Origin: a virus
DNA: 64,000 nt
Strand: one strand, 5' to 3'
Virus record (IMG/VR): IMGVR_UViG_3300033978_000480
Span: 62,001-126,000 of that record
Below, one piece after another: positions 6,615-13,728 of this stretch. Made by a program: the position numbers and the translations under genes. The notes under the pieces are model-generated. The model saw nothing but the letters and a program-made list of their open reading frames with translations, searched no databases and was not told where the DNA came from. Position 1 is the stretch's first letter. Every line of letters starts with the position of its first letter.

Positions 6615-7229
6615 ATGGCAAGGCAAGCAGCCCGTAAAGTGCTAGTGTCTGAATCAGTAGTTTCGAAATATACCGGCCGGCCAAAAGCCGGCACGCAGCA
6701 TCCGTTCAAACAGTTTGGGCCAGCCTATCCAGCACTACATGACTGGACCGTCGTGCTGAGTCGTGATCCGCTTTATATCCACATCACGCAAAGGATGATC
6801 GATCTCGCAATTCCGGGTTCGCCGGAGCACTGTGTTTTGGCGTTAGCGCTAAAAGCTTTTTGGGGTAAGCACTACTCGTTTCAGGTAGGCAAGGGTATCA
6901 TCAAAATCTGGGATCTTGCCAACAAGATCGAGATTCGGTGGCACTGCCCTACTACGTTATCGCGCGCAGCCGGCGTGTTTGATAAAGACAAGCCGTGGCC
7001 GTTGCCCCCGAACGTTTACAAACTCAACCCCATGACGCCACTTCTTCAAAACCGAAAGCGCGCAGAAAACAAGAAGAAGGTCGCGGCTTGTATGGTAAAG
7101 GGTGTAGCTGGTCGCGCATTTGAAGTCATTCGGCTGACGAAGAAGAGGAAAAAGAAGTCTGCGGTTACTCGTACTGTTCTGCGCAATACGCGAATCAAAT
7201 GGAACGGCGCGACGGTGATCAAGAAGTAG
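6615..7229 (+). CDS. Hypothetical basic protein, 204 aa
   Basis: 204 residues with a strongly basic C-terminal third (KKRKKK cluster near residue 178). The first two thirds contain aromatic and Pro residues and may be globular. No motif recognised. The upstream ribosome site (AAGGATACG) is moderate. A strong hairpin follows 22 bases after the stop, so it ends a transcription unit. RNA or DNA binding is possible from charge alone. Confidence 0.7.
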   Translation: MARQAARKVLVSESVVSKYTGRPKAGTQHPFKQFGPAYPALHDWTVVLSRDPLYIHITQRMIDLAIPGSPEHCVLALALKAFWGKHYSFQVGKGIIKIWDLANKIEIRWHCPTTLSRAAGVFDKDKPWPLPPNVYKLNPMTPLLQNRKRAENKKKVAACMVKGVAGRAFEVIRLTKKRKKKSAVTRTVLRNTRIKWNGATVIKK

Positions 7230-7251
7230 TAGCCGATATTGTGCACGCGTA

Positions 7252-7289
7252 GCCGGGCTGAAGTATGTTCTGCCATTCTTCAGCCCGGC
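7252..7289 (+). terminator. 12-bp hairpin, terminator-like
   Basis: GCCGGGCTGAAG pairs perfectly with CTTCAGCCCGGC across a 14-base loop, 22 bases after the stop of the basic 204-aa gene. The T-tract is broken (GCGCTTATTTTG), so termination may be partial. Confidence 0.6.
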
Positions 7290-7294
7290 GCGCT

Positions 7295-7490
7295 TATTTT
7301 GATATCTGGTCGCCCGACGCCAGTGCGTACCCAACTCTCAAGCTCAGCTTGTCGGTTGATGATGCGCAGAGGATTGGGTATTGGTCGGCTGTTTCGGGAA
7401 TGTGGACAGCCGGTCGAGATTGTTAAGCATGTTCCTCGTCCTCGCATTGCCCGCGTGCGAAGGATTAAATTGAGCGGGCTTTTTTTTCTT
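7295..7490 (+). ncRNA. Structured RNA E with terminator
   Basis: No gene is credible in this stretch. It holds paired segments ACCCAA/TTGGGT (about 7329-7379), CGGCTGT/ACAGCCG (about 7385-7411), and a final intrinsic terminator GCCCGC (7449-7454)/GCGGGC (7474-7479) with an eight-base T-run. TTGATATCTG at its 5' end resembles the TTGATATCT sequence found in other gaps. It looks like an independent small RNA or a long leader that ends before the gene at 7508. Confidence 0.45.
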
Positions 7491-7507
7491 TACAGGAGGT
7501 TACTAGC

Positions 7508-7750
7508 ATGGCTAATCAGAAGGATCTGAAAATCGTTGAGTGCGAAATCACCGGCATGCCAAACGACATGTTCGACCCGATGCCGCAAGTTCGCGTGCGT
7601 TTTGAGGGCAGCGCGGCTGACGACTTTGTCACGCTGTTTTCTTACTTCCCTGACGAGCTGGAGTTTTCAACCAGCGAGTTCATCAACCTGACGCGCACAC
7701 AAGCTATGCGGTTGTATAGCGATCGAGATGTTGCCTACCTGAGAAACTAA
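7508..7750 (+). CDS. Hypothetical protein, 80 aa
   Basis: 80 residues, ATG preceded by ACAGGAGG. Acidic, with beta strands and a final helix; no family recognised. The stop overlaps the start of the next gene (TAATG), a coupled pair. First of a run of four or five small genes that share spacing and ribosome sites. Confidence 0.75.
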   Translation: MANQKDLKIVECEITGMPNDMFDPMPQVRVRFEGSAADDFVTLFSYFPDELEFSTSEFINLTRTQAMRLYSDRDVAYLRN

Positions 7751-8016
7751 TGATGTCAAAACCAGCTGTCGGTAAACGCATTAAACTTCTGGGCGCAATG
7801 GTAAACCCAAACTCGACTTGGATGCCCGTAGAAGAAGGTATGGCGAAAGATCTGGAAGGCACGATTGTGCACATGAATTTTAACGGCCCGCCTGAGTATC
7901 ACCAGATTAGTGTGAACTGGGATAACGGACGGACGTTGGCTATTTTGCCATACGTTGATGAATTCATTGTGCTTGATTATGCAGACGTTTTCACTAAGCA
8001 TGAAGGAGATGCGTGA
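7750..8016 (+). CDS. DUF4314-like small beta-barrel protein
   Basis: 88 residues. The pattern VGKRIKLL...G.IV...G..HQISVNWDNGRTLAILPYVDEFIVL matches the DUF4314-type SH3-like domain of phages and bacteria, in which a short barrel carries a conserved WDNG..L turn. The biochemical role of the family is unknown to me. ATG at 7750 overlaps the previous stop; the next codon is also ATG (7753). Confidence 0.7.
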   Translation: MMSKPAVGKRIKLLGAMVNPNSTWMPVEEGMAKDLEGTIVHMNFNGPPEYHQISVNWDNGRTLAILPYVDEFIVLDYADVFTKHEGDA

Positions 8017-8019
8017 GCT

Positions 8020-8352
8020 ATGGCTGGTTACGAAGGCATGCGCAACGGCGTAGTTGAGAAGTTAAATTCTGTCGGCAACTGCCCCGCCTGCGGAGGCAGT
8101 TGGGACGGCGGAGACATTCTTGAAAGCTTCACCGCCCTACGCGAAAAGGGTGCTGAGTATTACAAGAACAAAACGGATGAAGAGCTGAAACAAATAGCCG
8201 GCCAGTATGGCTGGACTGTTGAGAACCCACAAAGGTTCAGCAAGTTAATCGGCGTGGAGTTGCCGTATTCGCACCCGCAGCATTACGACGGCGTGTCGTT
8301 TTGGCGGTGCCCGCACTGTAAAGCACAGTGGTCGCGTTTTGGTAACGCCTAG
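8020..8352 (+). CDS. Zinc-ribbon protein, 110 aa
   Basis: 110 residues. CPACGG near residue 21 and CPHC near residue 99 frame a helical insert, giving a likely four-Cys zinc site with a long central loop. Similar split ribbons occur in small phage proteins of unknown role. AAGGAG lies 12 bases before the ATG, inside the end of the previous gene. Confidence 0.65.
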   Translation: MAGYEGMRNGVVEKLNSVGNCPACGGSWDGGDILESFTALREKGAEYYKNKTDEELKQIAGQYGWTVENPQRFSKLIGVELPYSHPQHYDGVSFWRCPHCKAQWSRFGNA

Positions 8353-8364
8353 AAAGGATAATAA

Positions 8365-8616
8365 ATGTGCGATAACGCGGAACATGAAACAGAGTACTCA
8401 TCGTACGACGACGGTTATGACGCACGCTATTGCGTTGACTGCAACGAGTGGCTTGAGCAAAAGTGCAGTGATCCAGATTGCATGTACTGTGGCGTTCGTC
8501 CAGATCGCCCGTTACCTGTGGTTGTAAATCTAAAAGCAATTGAGTGTTGTCGTAGTTCAGCGGCGGCACTGGAAGCGGCTAAAAACGGAAACTATGACCC
8601 AGAAAAGGAGTACTGA
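8365..8616 (+). CDS. Cys-rich small protein, 83 aa
   Basis: 83 residues with a cluster YCVDCNEW...C.D..CMYCG (residues about 22-43), probably binding zinc. Acidic at both ends. Function unknown. Preceded by AAAGGATAAT and overlapping the next start by one base (TGATG). Confidence 0.65.
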   Translation: MCDNAEHETEYSSYDDGYDARYCVDCNEWLEQKCSDPDCMYCGVRPDRPLPVVVNLKAIECCRSSAAALEAAKNGNYDPEKEY

Positions 8617-9269
8617 TGCGAGTTTATATTGGCCCGTACCATCATTGGTTTGCGCCTTACCGCTGGGCTAAGAAACTACTGCGGAAATGGTACGATGTCG
8701 ACGGCCCGCGCATAAACCTTGAAACCTACGACAAGGTTAACCGTATCGCGCGCAGGCGTTTTAAATGGTTGCGTTTTATTGAAGAATGGTTCGACTCTCG
8801 GTACAAGCGTAAAGTTAAAGTGCGCGTGGACTACTATGACAAGTGGGGAATGGACTCTACGCTTTCGCTCGTTATCCTGCCTATGCTCAAGCAGTTAAAA
8901 GCAACCAAGCAGGGTTCGCCGAGCGTGGACGATAGCGACGTGCCGGACGAACTTAAAAGCACTAGTGCGATCCCCCATATGACAGACGCGCAGTTAGCCA
9001 TGGGTGAGGTTGACAGCAATTTGCACAAACGTTGGGAGTGGGCCCTAGACGAGATGATCTGGGCGTTTGAGCAGATGAACGACGAGGACGCGGACAGTAA
9101 GTTTCACTCAGACGCTGACCCAGCCAAGCCCCGCAACGAACCCGGCATCTCGTTTGAAGAGGGCATGAAGCGCGGTAAGTTCGACATGGAAGGCTACATG
9201 GCGTGGCAGAGCAGGAAGACTCGTGGTCTTACCCTGTTTGGCAAGTATTTCGAAAGTCTTTGGGATTAA
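8616..9269 (+). CDS. Conserved phage protein of unknown function, 217 aa
   Basis: 217 residues. The block starting YIGPYHHWFAPY, the central KVRVDYYDKWGMDSTLSLVI and the later ILPMLKQLKATKQG, ..VDDSDVP.EL and WALDEMIWAFEQM are hallmarks of a protein family widespread in large tailed phages. The family has no assigned activity that I know of. Probably cytoplasmic. It is the longest and best conserved member of this small-gene cluster. Confidence 0.85.
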   Translation: MRVYIGPYHHWFAPYRWAKKLLRKWYDVDGPRINLETYDKVNRIARRRFKWLRFIEEWFDSRYKRKVKVRVDYYDKWGMDSTLSLVILPMLKQLKATKQGSPSVDDSDVPDELKSTSAIPHMTDAQLAMGEVDSNLHKRWEWALDEMIWAFEQMNDEDADSKFHSDADPAKPRNEPGISFEEGMKRGKFDMEGYMAWQSRKTRGLTLFGKYFESLWD

Positions 9270-9275
9270 ATAACA

Positions 9276-9434
9276 ATGACCGACTGGCAAAGGGCTTGGC
9301 GTTATTGCGGCAAAACGCGGAACAGCGCCAAGGGTAAGAAAACGCTAAAGCGGGATAACCACCGCAAGAACCGGATCATGGCCAAGAAGTTGGATGACGT
9401 TTACGTGCGTCTCAGCGGTTGGGACGTCATTTAA
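9276..9434 (+). CDS. Small basic protein, 52 aa
   Basis: 52 residues from ATG 9276 to TAA 9432-9434. Very rich in Lys, Arg and Asn in the centre (GKKTLKRDNHRKNR), so nucleic-acid binding is possible. There is no strong ribosome site, but it starts 6 bases after the previous stop and may be translated by coupling. Confidence 0.5.
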   Translation: MTDWQRAWRYCGKTRNSAKGKKTLKRDNHRKNRIMAKKLDDVYVRLSGWDVI

Positions 9435-9454
9435 ATAACCACAAGGAGTTAAAC

Positions 9455-9667
9455 ATGACAAAGAATCAAACTCTCGTGTCACTAGTAGACTGTGTCGCGG
9501 ATATCATGAAAAGCGACACCAGTATCGCGCGACGTTTTATCGTGGAGGGTTGCGTAAAATTTAACAGCAACACTGTTTCTGATCCCGCGTTTCGTCTGCC
9601 TGATGGTGAACAATACAAAATACGAATAGCCAGTTTCAATTTCGCGAAACGCCTCTTAGAGCAATAA
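9455..9667 (+). CDS. S4-domain-like small protein
   Basis: 70 residues from ATG 9455 (AAGGAG upstream). The pattern S-(I)ARRFIVEGCVKFN...V.DP.....DG....I resembles the S4 RNA-binding fold of ribosomal protein S4, RluD and tyrosyl-tRNA synthetase, where a helix-turn-helix motif ends in a G-V-x-x-N turn. If correct, it is a free-standing RNA-binding module, plausible beside the tRNA/tmRNA genes. The call rests on pattern alone. Confidence 0.5.
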   Translation: MTKNQTLVSLVDCVADIMKSDTSIARRFIVEGCVKFNSNTVSDPAFRLPDGEQYKIRIASFNFAKRLLEQ

Positions 9668-9686
9668 ATAACCATAAGGAGTTACC

Positions 9687-9974
9687 ATGCATTACGTGAC
9701 TTTGCGGGCGTTGGGAAGTGGCGAGTCGCATCACCACATCCGTGGATATGTTACGGACCACAACGGAGACTATTTGCTGGAAATCGGCAACACTTGCCAC
9801 GCCGATCCACGGCTCATGGCTTTTGCGGCGATGTTCCCGGAAATCGAAGAATTCTTGCGGGTGATCGATTCTCCGCTGGCCAAGTTGTTGCTCAGCCAGT
9901 TGAGCGACACGGAGCACACGCTACGCAATCGGTTGCGGGCGTCTGAGTACGGCGCCGACGCTGCGACGCATTAG
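9687..9974 (+). CDS. Hypothetical protein, 95 aa
   Basis: 95 residues with AAGGAG upstream. N-terminal strands with a His cluster (ESHHHIRG) and a helical C-terminal half. No domain recognised. Followed by the sequence TTGATATCTAAA before the next gene. Confidence 0.65.
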   Translation: MHYVTLRALGSGESHHHIRGYVTDHNGDYLLEIGNTCHADPRLMAFAAMFPEIEEFLRVIDSPLAKLLLSQLSDTEHTLRNRLRASEYGADAATH

Positions 9975-10006
9975 TCATTGATATCTAAAAAAAAAGGAAA
10001 TCAACC

Positions 10007-10294
10007 ATGCGGGTTCTTGACGCGCTGATTGATCTGATTAAAGTGAGAGACCAGTTGGCAAACATGGAAGAGAAGCTACAGCATCTTCGCCGTGTTGTTG
10101 ACGGGTCCGTGAATGAAATCATGGACTTTATGCAAGAACAAAATCTTATTAAGGTGGCAGATGTCGGCGACTCGGACTGCAGCGGCTTGGAACAACCAAT
10201 GGTGGGCGGAAGTAGTACACAAGGAGAAAGCAGCGTTGGAACCGACAGTGAACACGAAGAGTGGTACCCGCTACAAGACGGACCCGGAGATTGA
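10007..10294 (+). CDS. Coiled-coil small protein
   Basis: 95 residues. Residues about 5-50 form an amphipathic heptad-like helix (LIDLIKVRDQLANMEEKLQHL). The rest is acidic and disordered. ATG preceded by AAAAGGAAAT. The last 59 bases overlap the next predicted gene in another frame. Confidence 0.6.
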   Translation: MRVLDALIDLIKVRDQLANMEEKLQHLRRVVDGSVNEIMDFMQEQNLIKVADVGDSDCSGLEQPMVGGSSTQGESSVGTDSEHEEWYPLQDGPGD

Positions 10295-10448
10295 AGTGAA
10301 AAATCTCCGCAAGGCTCTAGCGCAGATCCGTACGGCTGTCATCAAGTGGCAGCATGAGATTCACGCCGGCTATGAAGGCGGCGAGGCGGATGACATTAGC
10401 CAGCGGTTCTCCGCGGCTATTGTGGCGACGATCGACCGCGTAAGCTGA
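10236..10448 (+). CDS. Hypothetical helical protein with TTG start
   Basis: 70 residues if translation starts at TTG 10236, chosen because ACAAGGAG lies 9 bases upstream; the only earlier ATG (10113) has no ribosome site and would give a large overlap. Mostly helical. No family recognised. It closes the operon before a hairpin and terminator. Confidence 0.5.
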   Translation: MEPTVNTKSGTRYKTDPEIEVKNLRKALAQIRTAVIKWQHEIHAGYEGGEADDISQRFSAAIVATIDRVS

Positions 10449-10610
10449 GTCGCTTTTAATACTGTTAGCACAAGCGGCGCCTAGCGCATGTAGCCGCTGC
10501 TTGTGCTAACGCATTCTTGGCGGCCGGTTGGTCGCTTCGGCACGAGCGTGGGCCTCGTTAACCCCACAAAAGCCGGCGGGGATGCGCTTCCCTGCCGGTT
10601 TTTTTAGCTA
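10449..10610 (+). ncRNA. Hairpin-rich region F with terminator
   Basis: No gene seen. GTTAGCACAAGC and GCTTGTGCTAAC (about 10465-10508) form a perfect 12-bp stem. A second fold GGCC...GGCC with an inner CGCT/AGCG lies at about 10521-10554. The stretch ends in an intrinsic terminator (CCGGCGGG with CCCTGCCGG, 10572-10598) and a T7 tract. It could be a small RNA or simply a double terminator. Confidence 0.5.
10571..10605 (+). terminator. Intrinsic terminator followed by AGCTATTAG
   Basis: A GC-rich stem with one bulge around GATGCGCTT, then TTTTTTT at 10599-10605, then AGCTATTAG. Two other terminators in the window (11641 and 15716) are followed by the almost identical AGCTATCAG. Confidence 0.8.
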
Positions 10611-10791
10611 TTAGACGTAAAGTCTTGTCAAATAAGCACTTACGTCCGCAGGGTATTGCCGCTCGACCTAAACCATTGTCAGTAAAAGACTTACGTAAAA
10701 TGCTTTGTGCAGCTTTAAGGTGCGCTTTGAAACAGGTAAAATAACCCGGCGCTATAAATATCTAAATCCGTCTAATCCGGGGAGTCGCACC
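10611..10791 (+). promoter_or_regulatory. Long regulatory gap with ACTTACGT repeats
   Basis: No gene in about 180 bases. ACTTACGT occurs at 10638-10645 and 10689-10696, and the inverted form ACGTAAAGT at 10615-10623. The sequence CGCTATAAATATCTAAAT lies at 10751-10767, AT-rich like a promoter, although no second hexamer at 17 bases is visible. The gap precedes a 27-codon gene with GGGGAG. Confidence 0.45.
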
Positions 10792-10875
10792 ATGCCAACA
10801 TATGGGTACTTTATTGGCGACTACGATGACGAAGACTTAGACGACTTCGATATGATCATCTTTATTGACCTCTAA
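10792..10875 (+). CDS. Hyperacidic 27-aa miniprotein
   Basis: ATG 10792 to TAA 10873-10875, with GGGGAG upstream. 27 residues, nine of them Asp or Glu (core GDYDDEDLDDFD) and no Lys or Arg, ending in a hydrophobic IIFIDL. Its charge could mimic nucleic acid, but it may also be a short leader peptide. Its stop codon overlaps the CTAAAT hexamer of the next promoter. Confidence 0.45.
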   Translation: MPTYGYFIGDYDDEDLDDFDMIIFIDL

Positions 10876-10935
10876 ATTCGCCGCCAAATACGGGCATATT
10901 AAGTGAATGATGGGCGTAAGCCATAGTACTTACGC
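10872..10935 (+). promoter_or_regulatory. CTAAAT-N17-CATATT promoter plus CGTAAG/CTTACG operator
   Basis: CTAAAT 10872-10877 and CATATT 10895-10900, 17 bases apart. Just past the expected start point an inverted repeat GCGTAAG (10914-10920)/CTTACGC (10929-10935) repeats the ACTTACG sequence found twice upstream. That arrangement suits a repressor operator or a leader hairpin. Confidence 0.65.
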
Positions 10936-10976
10936 TTTCTTTACTTAAAGGCAACTCGTATGAAAAAGGCGAAAAA

Positions 10977-11237
10977 ATGCTCACGACGTTTATCGGGGTC
11001 TTGGTTGTTTGTGCGGTTATTGGCTGGATTGATTCTGCGATCCGCCAGTCTGCCGATTTCGATGCCCTAAAGAAGCGCTGGTCGGAACCTACTCCACCGC
11101 CAGCTCCGACGCCGCAACCAGTACAACCCACAACAGGGCGGCGTATTATTCTTGACGCCAATGCGCAGCCGATTAGTTCGGCATCGCCAACGTCATTTGA
11201 TACGCGGGCTTATGAGGGCAATTGGCTGGCGAACTAG
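10977..11237 (+). CDS. Membrane-anchored Pro-rich protein
   Basis: 86 residues. Residues 1-18 are hydrophobic (MLTTFIGVLVVCAVIGWI), followed by a short charged helix, a Pro/Thr linker (PTPPPAPTPQPVQP) and a polar tail. The architecture, an anchor plus a stiff linker, is seen in spanins and small virion anchors, but no family is recognised. A second frame starting at ATG 10960 overlaps it; this frame was preferred for its coherent membrane helix. Confidence 0.55.
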   Translation: MLTTFIGVLVVCAVIGWIDSAIRQSADFDALKKRWSEPTPPPAPTPQPVQPTTGRRIILDANAQPISSASPTSFDTRAYEGNWLAN

Positions 11238-11262
11238 GCTTTAAACCTTTCGTGGAGTTTAT

Positions 11263-11634
11263 ATGTTTACGCAAGGAGAAGCTGAGAACGCTATCTGCAC
11301 TACACTTAATAAGTTTATGCAGGAGTACATGGGGAAAGGAGCAACTACCATAAAGACTCGTATTGCAGGCGATATGGTCATTGTGCGTATTTCTGGGATG
11401 TTAACAAAAACAGAGCAGCTGTTAGCGCAGACGCCTAATGGCTCTGAGTTGTTAAAGTCTATGCGTCGGCATCTCATGGTAGACGCCGGTACAGAGCACT
11501 TTAGCCGGGTTTTCGCAGAGTTATTGGAAACACCGGTTTTAAATATCTATTACGACTGCAATTTATTAACTAACGAAGAATTCTTACTGGCGACGTTGCT
11601 TGAAGAACCAACGTTTCGTCAAAAGAAAACTTAA
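11263..11634 (+). CDS. MpsC / DUF2294-family protein
   Basis: 123 residues. The sequence GKGATTIKTRI.GDMVIVRISGMLTKTE, then a charged helix and a strand VLNIYYD, matches the single-domain pattern of DUF2294 (named MpsC, linked to a Na+-translocating membrane-potential system in bacteria). Such a protein is unusual in a phage; it may alter host membrane energetics, but that is inference. The ribosome site is weak (CGTGGAG). A terminator follows the stop. Confidence 0.65.
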   Translation: MFTQGEAENAICTTLNKFMQEYMGKGATTIKTRIAGDMVIVRISGMLTKTEQLLAQTPNGSELLKSMRRHLMVDAGTEHFSRVFAELLETPVLNIYYDCNLLTNEEFLLATLLEEPTFRQKKT

Positions 11635-11640
11635 ACTAAA

Positions 11641-11679
11641 GCGCGGTGGATAAATCTACCGTATTCACGCGCTTTTTTT
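11641..11679 (+). terminator. Intrinsic terminator followed by AGCTATCAG
   Basis: GCGCG/CGCGC outer stem and GGTGGAT/ATCTACC inner stem, then seven T residues (11673-11679) and AGCTATCAG. It ends the MpsC-like gene. The next 140 bases hold no gene; GGGCGTATTCAG near 11731 resembles the downstream half of the phage promoter motif. Confidence 0.8.
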
Positions 11680-11818
11680 AGCTATCAGTATTTCTCGCCC
11701 TTTTCTTCACGCAATCTTTCTGCCAAAATGGGCGTATTCAGCTTGGGAACAGCCGCGCGATCTTATTCATAGCCAACTATTCGGAAATACCTATTAGTTG
11801 GCAGACAAGAGCTACGCC

Positions 11819-13189
11819 ATGCCATTTAGATCTGAAAAGCAACGGCGCTTTCTTTGGGCCGAGCATCCAGATATTGCCAAACGCTGGGCGCACGAGTATC
11901 CGCAGAAGAAAAAACTGCCCATGTACGCAGACGACAAGGATAAAACAAAAATGAACCGCGCATCAGACGTTAAAGCAGCCTGTGATAAGTATATGGCTCA
12001 AATTAAGTTAACAACCGGTCAGAATATTGACGTAAATCCAGTGTTAACAAAGCTTTACGGCAAGTTAAGTAAACAAGCGGATTCCACGACGGTTAAAATG
12101 ACGATGCCGCAGGGGACCAAGCCAATGGCCGCGGGAGAAGAACCTGTGGAGCCAGCGAAAACCCAGCAAGATCCAGATTCGGGCTGCGTTACACCGAAAA
12201 AGCCTGAAAACATGATGCTTTCTAAACTCTCGGTTGTGCTTTCGCAGTCGATTATGCAAGCGCTTGAGAACGAAAAAGCCGAGGCAGAGGCCCGAAACGC
12301 CCAACTTATGCCGGCGAACGCTGGAATTAAACGTTATGCTATGCCAGCTAATGGCACCCCGCCTCCGATGGGTATGGCTCAAAGCGCTGCTCCTGCTGCG
12401 CCCGCTGCTCCGGCAGACCCCGCTCAATCTGGCCAGCTGCCGCCTGTCGGTGGTGGTTCGAACCCGTCGGCGAACCCTATTAATTCCTATGGCGCTATCT
12501 CTAGTAGCGGCGAAATTAATGGCAACGCAGCTTTCGGTGGCCCCAGCATTGGCAAGCTGGCTTCTTCCCCGGCGTGGCAGCGTAGTGCCGGTAAGAATCC
12601 AGAAGGTGGCCTCAATGCCAAAGGCCGCGCCAGCTATAACAAAGCCACGGGCGGCAACCTCAAAGCCCCTGTGACGGAGAGTAATCCCACAGGCGAACGG
12701 GCCTCGCGCCAGAACTCTTTTTGCTCAAGGATGTGTGGCATGAAAAAAGTAAACACCGGCGCTGAAACAAAGAAAGATCCTGATTCGCGCATTAACAAAT
12801 CTCTGCGCAAATGGAACTGCAAATGCTCTAGTGCGTACGAGTTTGGCAAGCAGGCTGGCATATTTAATAGTCTGGCTGGCTTAGTGGGCCGCGGCGCTAC
12901 GGCTGCTGTGAAAGCTGCCCCGGTAGCTGCGCCGAAGTTAAATTTCGCAACAGCACATCCGTCTGTGTTAGGCCCACTTGCGTCTGCCCGAGGCCAAGCT
13001 TTACCGGCCGACCTCTGGGATGTACTGCACAAATGGAAAAACCCACGGCCAGCTGTAGCGCCCGCAAACAGGCTTCGCGTAGGCGGAAACCACTGGAATC
13101 GCTTTGGCGAGACTATGACCACACCAGAGCAGCAGCAGGCTTTAAGCGCAGCGACCCAGCGTTGGCGAGATGCTGCCGCGGCGAAATAA
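11819..13189 (+). CDS. Large Ala/Gly-rich protein with phage 'SEKQRRFLW' head and Cys-rich module
   Basis: 456 residues from ATG 11819 (an in-frame TTG at 11798 is possible). The N-terminus MPFRSEKQRRFLWAEHPDIA.RW is a short motif common at the start of phage virion-associated proteins. Middle is Pro/Ala-rich and probably flexible. Around residues 295-345 a module with RASRQNSFCSRMCGM...DPDSRINKSLRKWNCKC resembles a small Cys module found in phage proteins. It is followed by SAYEFGKQAG, the same EFG..AG motif that starts several other proteins here. Probably a virion or ejected protein. A late-type operon begins right after it. Confidence 0.7.
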   Translation: MPFRSEKQRRFLWAEHPDIAKRWAHEYPQKKKLPMYADDKDKTKMNRASDVKAACDKYMAQIKLTTGQNIDVNPVLTKLYGKLSKQADSTTVKMTMPQGTKPMAAGEEPVEPAKTQQDPDSGCVTPKKPENMMLSKLSVVLSQSIMQALENEKAEAEARNAQLMPANAGIKRYAMPANGTPPPMGMAQSAAPAAPAAPADPAQSGQLPPVGGGSNPSANPINSYGAISSSGEINGNAAFGGPSIGKLASSPAWQRSAGKNPEGGLNAKGRASYNKATGGNLKAPVTESNPTGERASRQNSFCSRMCGMKKVNTGAETKKDPDSRINKSLRKWNCKCSSAYEFGKQAGIFNSLAGLVGRGATAAVKAAPVAAPKLNFATAHPSVLGPLASARGQALPADLWDVLHKWKNPRPAVAPANRLRVGGNHWNRFGETMTTPEQQQALSAATQRWRDAAAAK

Positions 13190-13205
13190 GCCTAGGCGCT
13201 GATAT

Positions 13206-13234
13206 CTAAATAAAAGCCCTATTTCGGTCATATT
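13206..13234 (+). promoter_or_regulatory. CTAAAT-N17-CATATT promoter
   Basis: CTAAAT 13206-13211 and CATATT 13229-13234 with 17 bases between. The leader that follows holds two hairpins (GCCCAGTAGTGTATTGGGC and GCTGC/GCAGC) before the AAGGAGGAG ribosome site of the gene at 13307. Confidence 0.65.
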
Positions 13235-13306
13235 CAGTGATGCCCAGTAGTGTATTGGGCTGTCCTGTACCCCGGCTGCACTCTTTGCAGCATAAGGAGG
13301 AGACCG

Positions 13307-13516
13307 ATGATTCTTTGTAAAAAGATCAAGCAGTTTTTCAGTCCACCCATATCGACCGCTCGCCTTAACGCAAAGATTGACGCTGTGGAAAACACCGTTG
13401 ATCGTTTGCTGGCCGTGGTCGAACAGTCAATGACAATGCAGCGTGAGCTGGTTGTGTCATACGACGTGCTGTCGCGCAAAGTGGACGGAATCCTGCAAAC
13501 CACAGAAGGGAAATAA
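13307..13516 (+). CDS. Hypothetical coiled-coil protein, 69 aa
   Basis: 69 residues from ATG 13307, chosen for the strong AAGGAGGAG upstream. Residues about 22-60 form a long helix with heptad-like spacing (VENTVDRLLAVVEQSM). A short basic N-terminus precedes it. No function assigned. First gene of an operon driven by the promoter at 13206. Confidence 0.7.
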   Translation: MILCKKIKQFFSPPISTARLNAKIDAVENTVDRLLAVVEQSMTMQRELVVSYDVLSRKVDGILQTTEGK

Positions 13517-13518
13517 CT

Positions 13519-13728
13519 ATGATTACAGAATTTCCCCCTGAGATTCTGCCTGAGTCTGAAGTAGCTCGGCACACCCAAGATTGCGTCGAGAACTGGCGAA
13601 AGACGCTGCCTGCAGAAGAGTTTGCTGAGCTGGAAACGCGCTTGCGGGACCAGTTTAACCAGACTGTAACGCAAGCCGCTGAGATCCTTGTTCGGACGTG
13701 GTTTAATCAGAAAGTACGTGTCATATGA
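13519..13728 (+). CDS. Hypothetical helical protein, 69 aa
   Basis: 69 residues, Glu-rich helices throughout. Starts 3 bases after the previous stop and overlaps the next start (ATGATG), a coupled operon with the amidase-like gene. No family recognised. Confidence 0.65.
   Translation: MITEFPPEILPESEVARHTQDCVENWRKTLPAEEFAELETRLRDQFNQTVTQAAEILVRTWFNQKVRVI

Noticed and set aside
10960-11070. Short basic ORF starting MKKAKKCSRR
   Set aside because: Overlaps the better supported membrane-protein frame at 10977. Kept only as an alternative.
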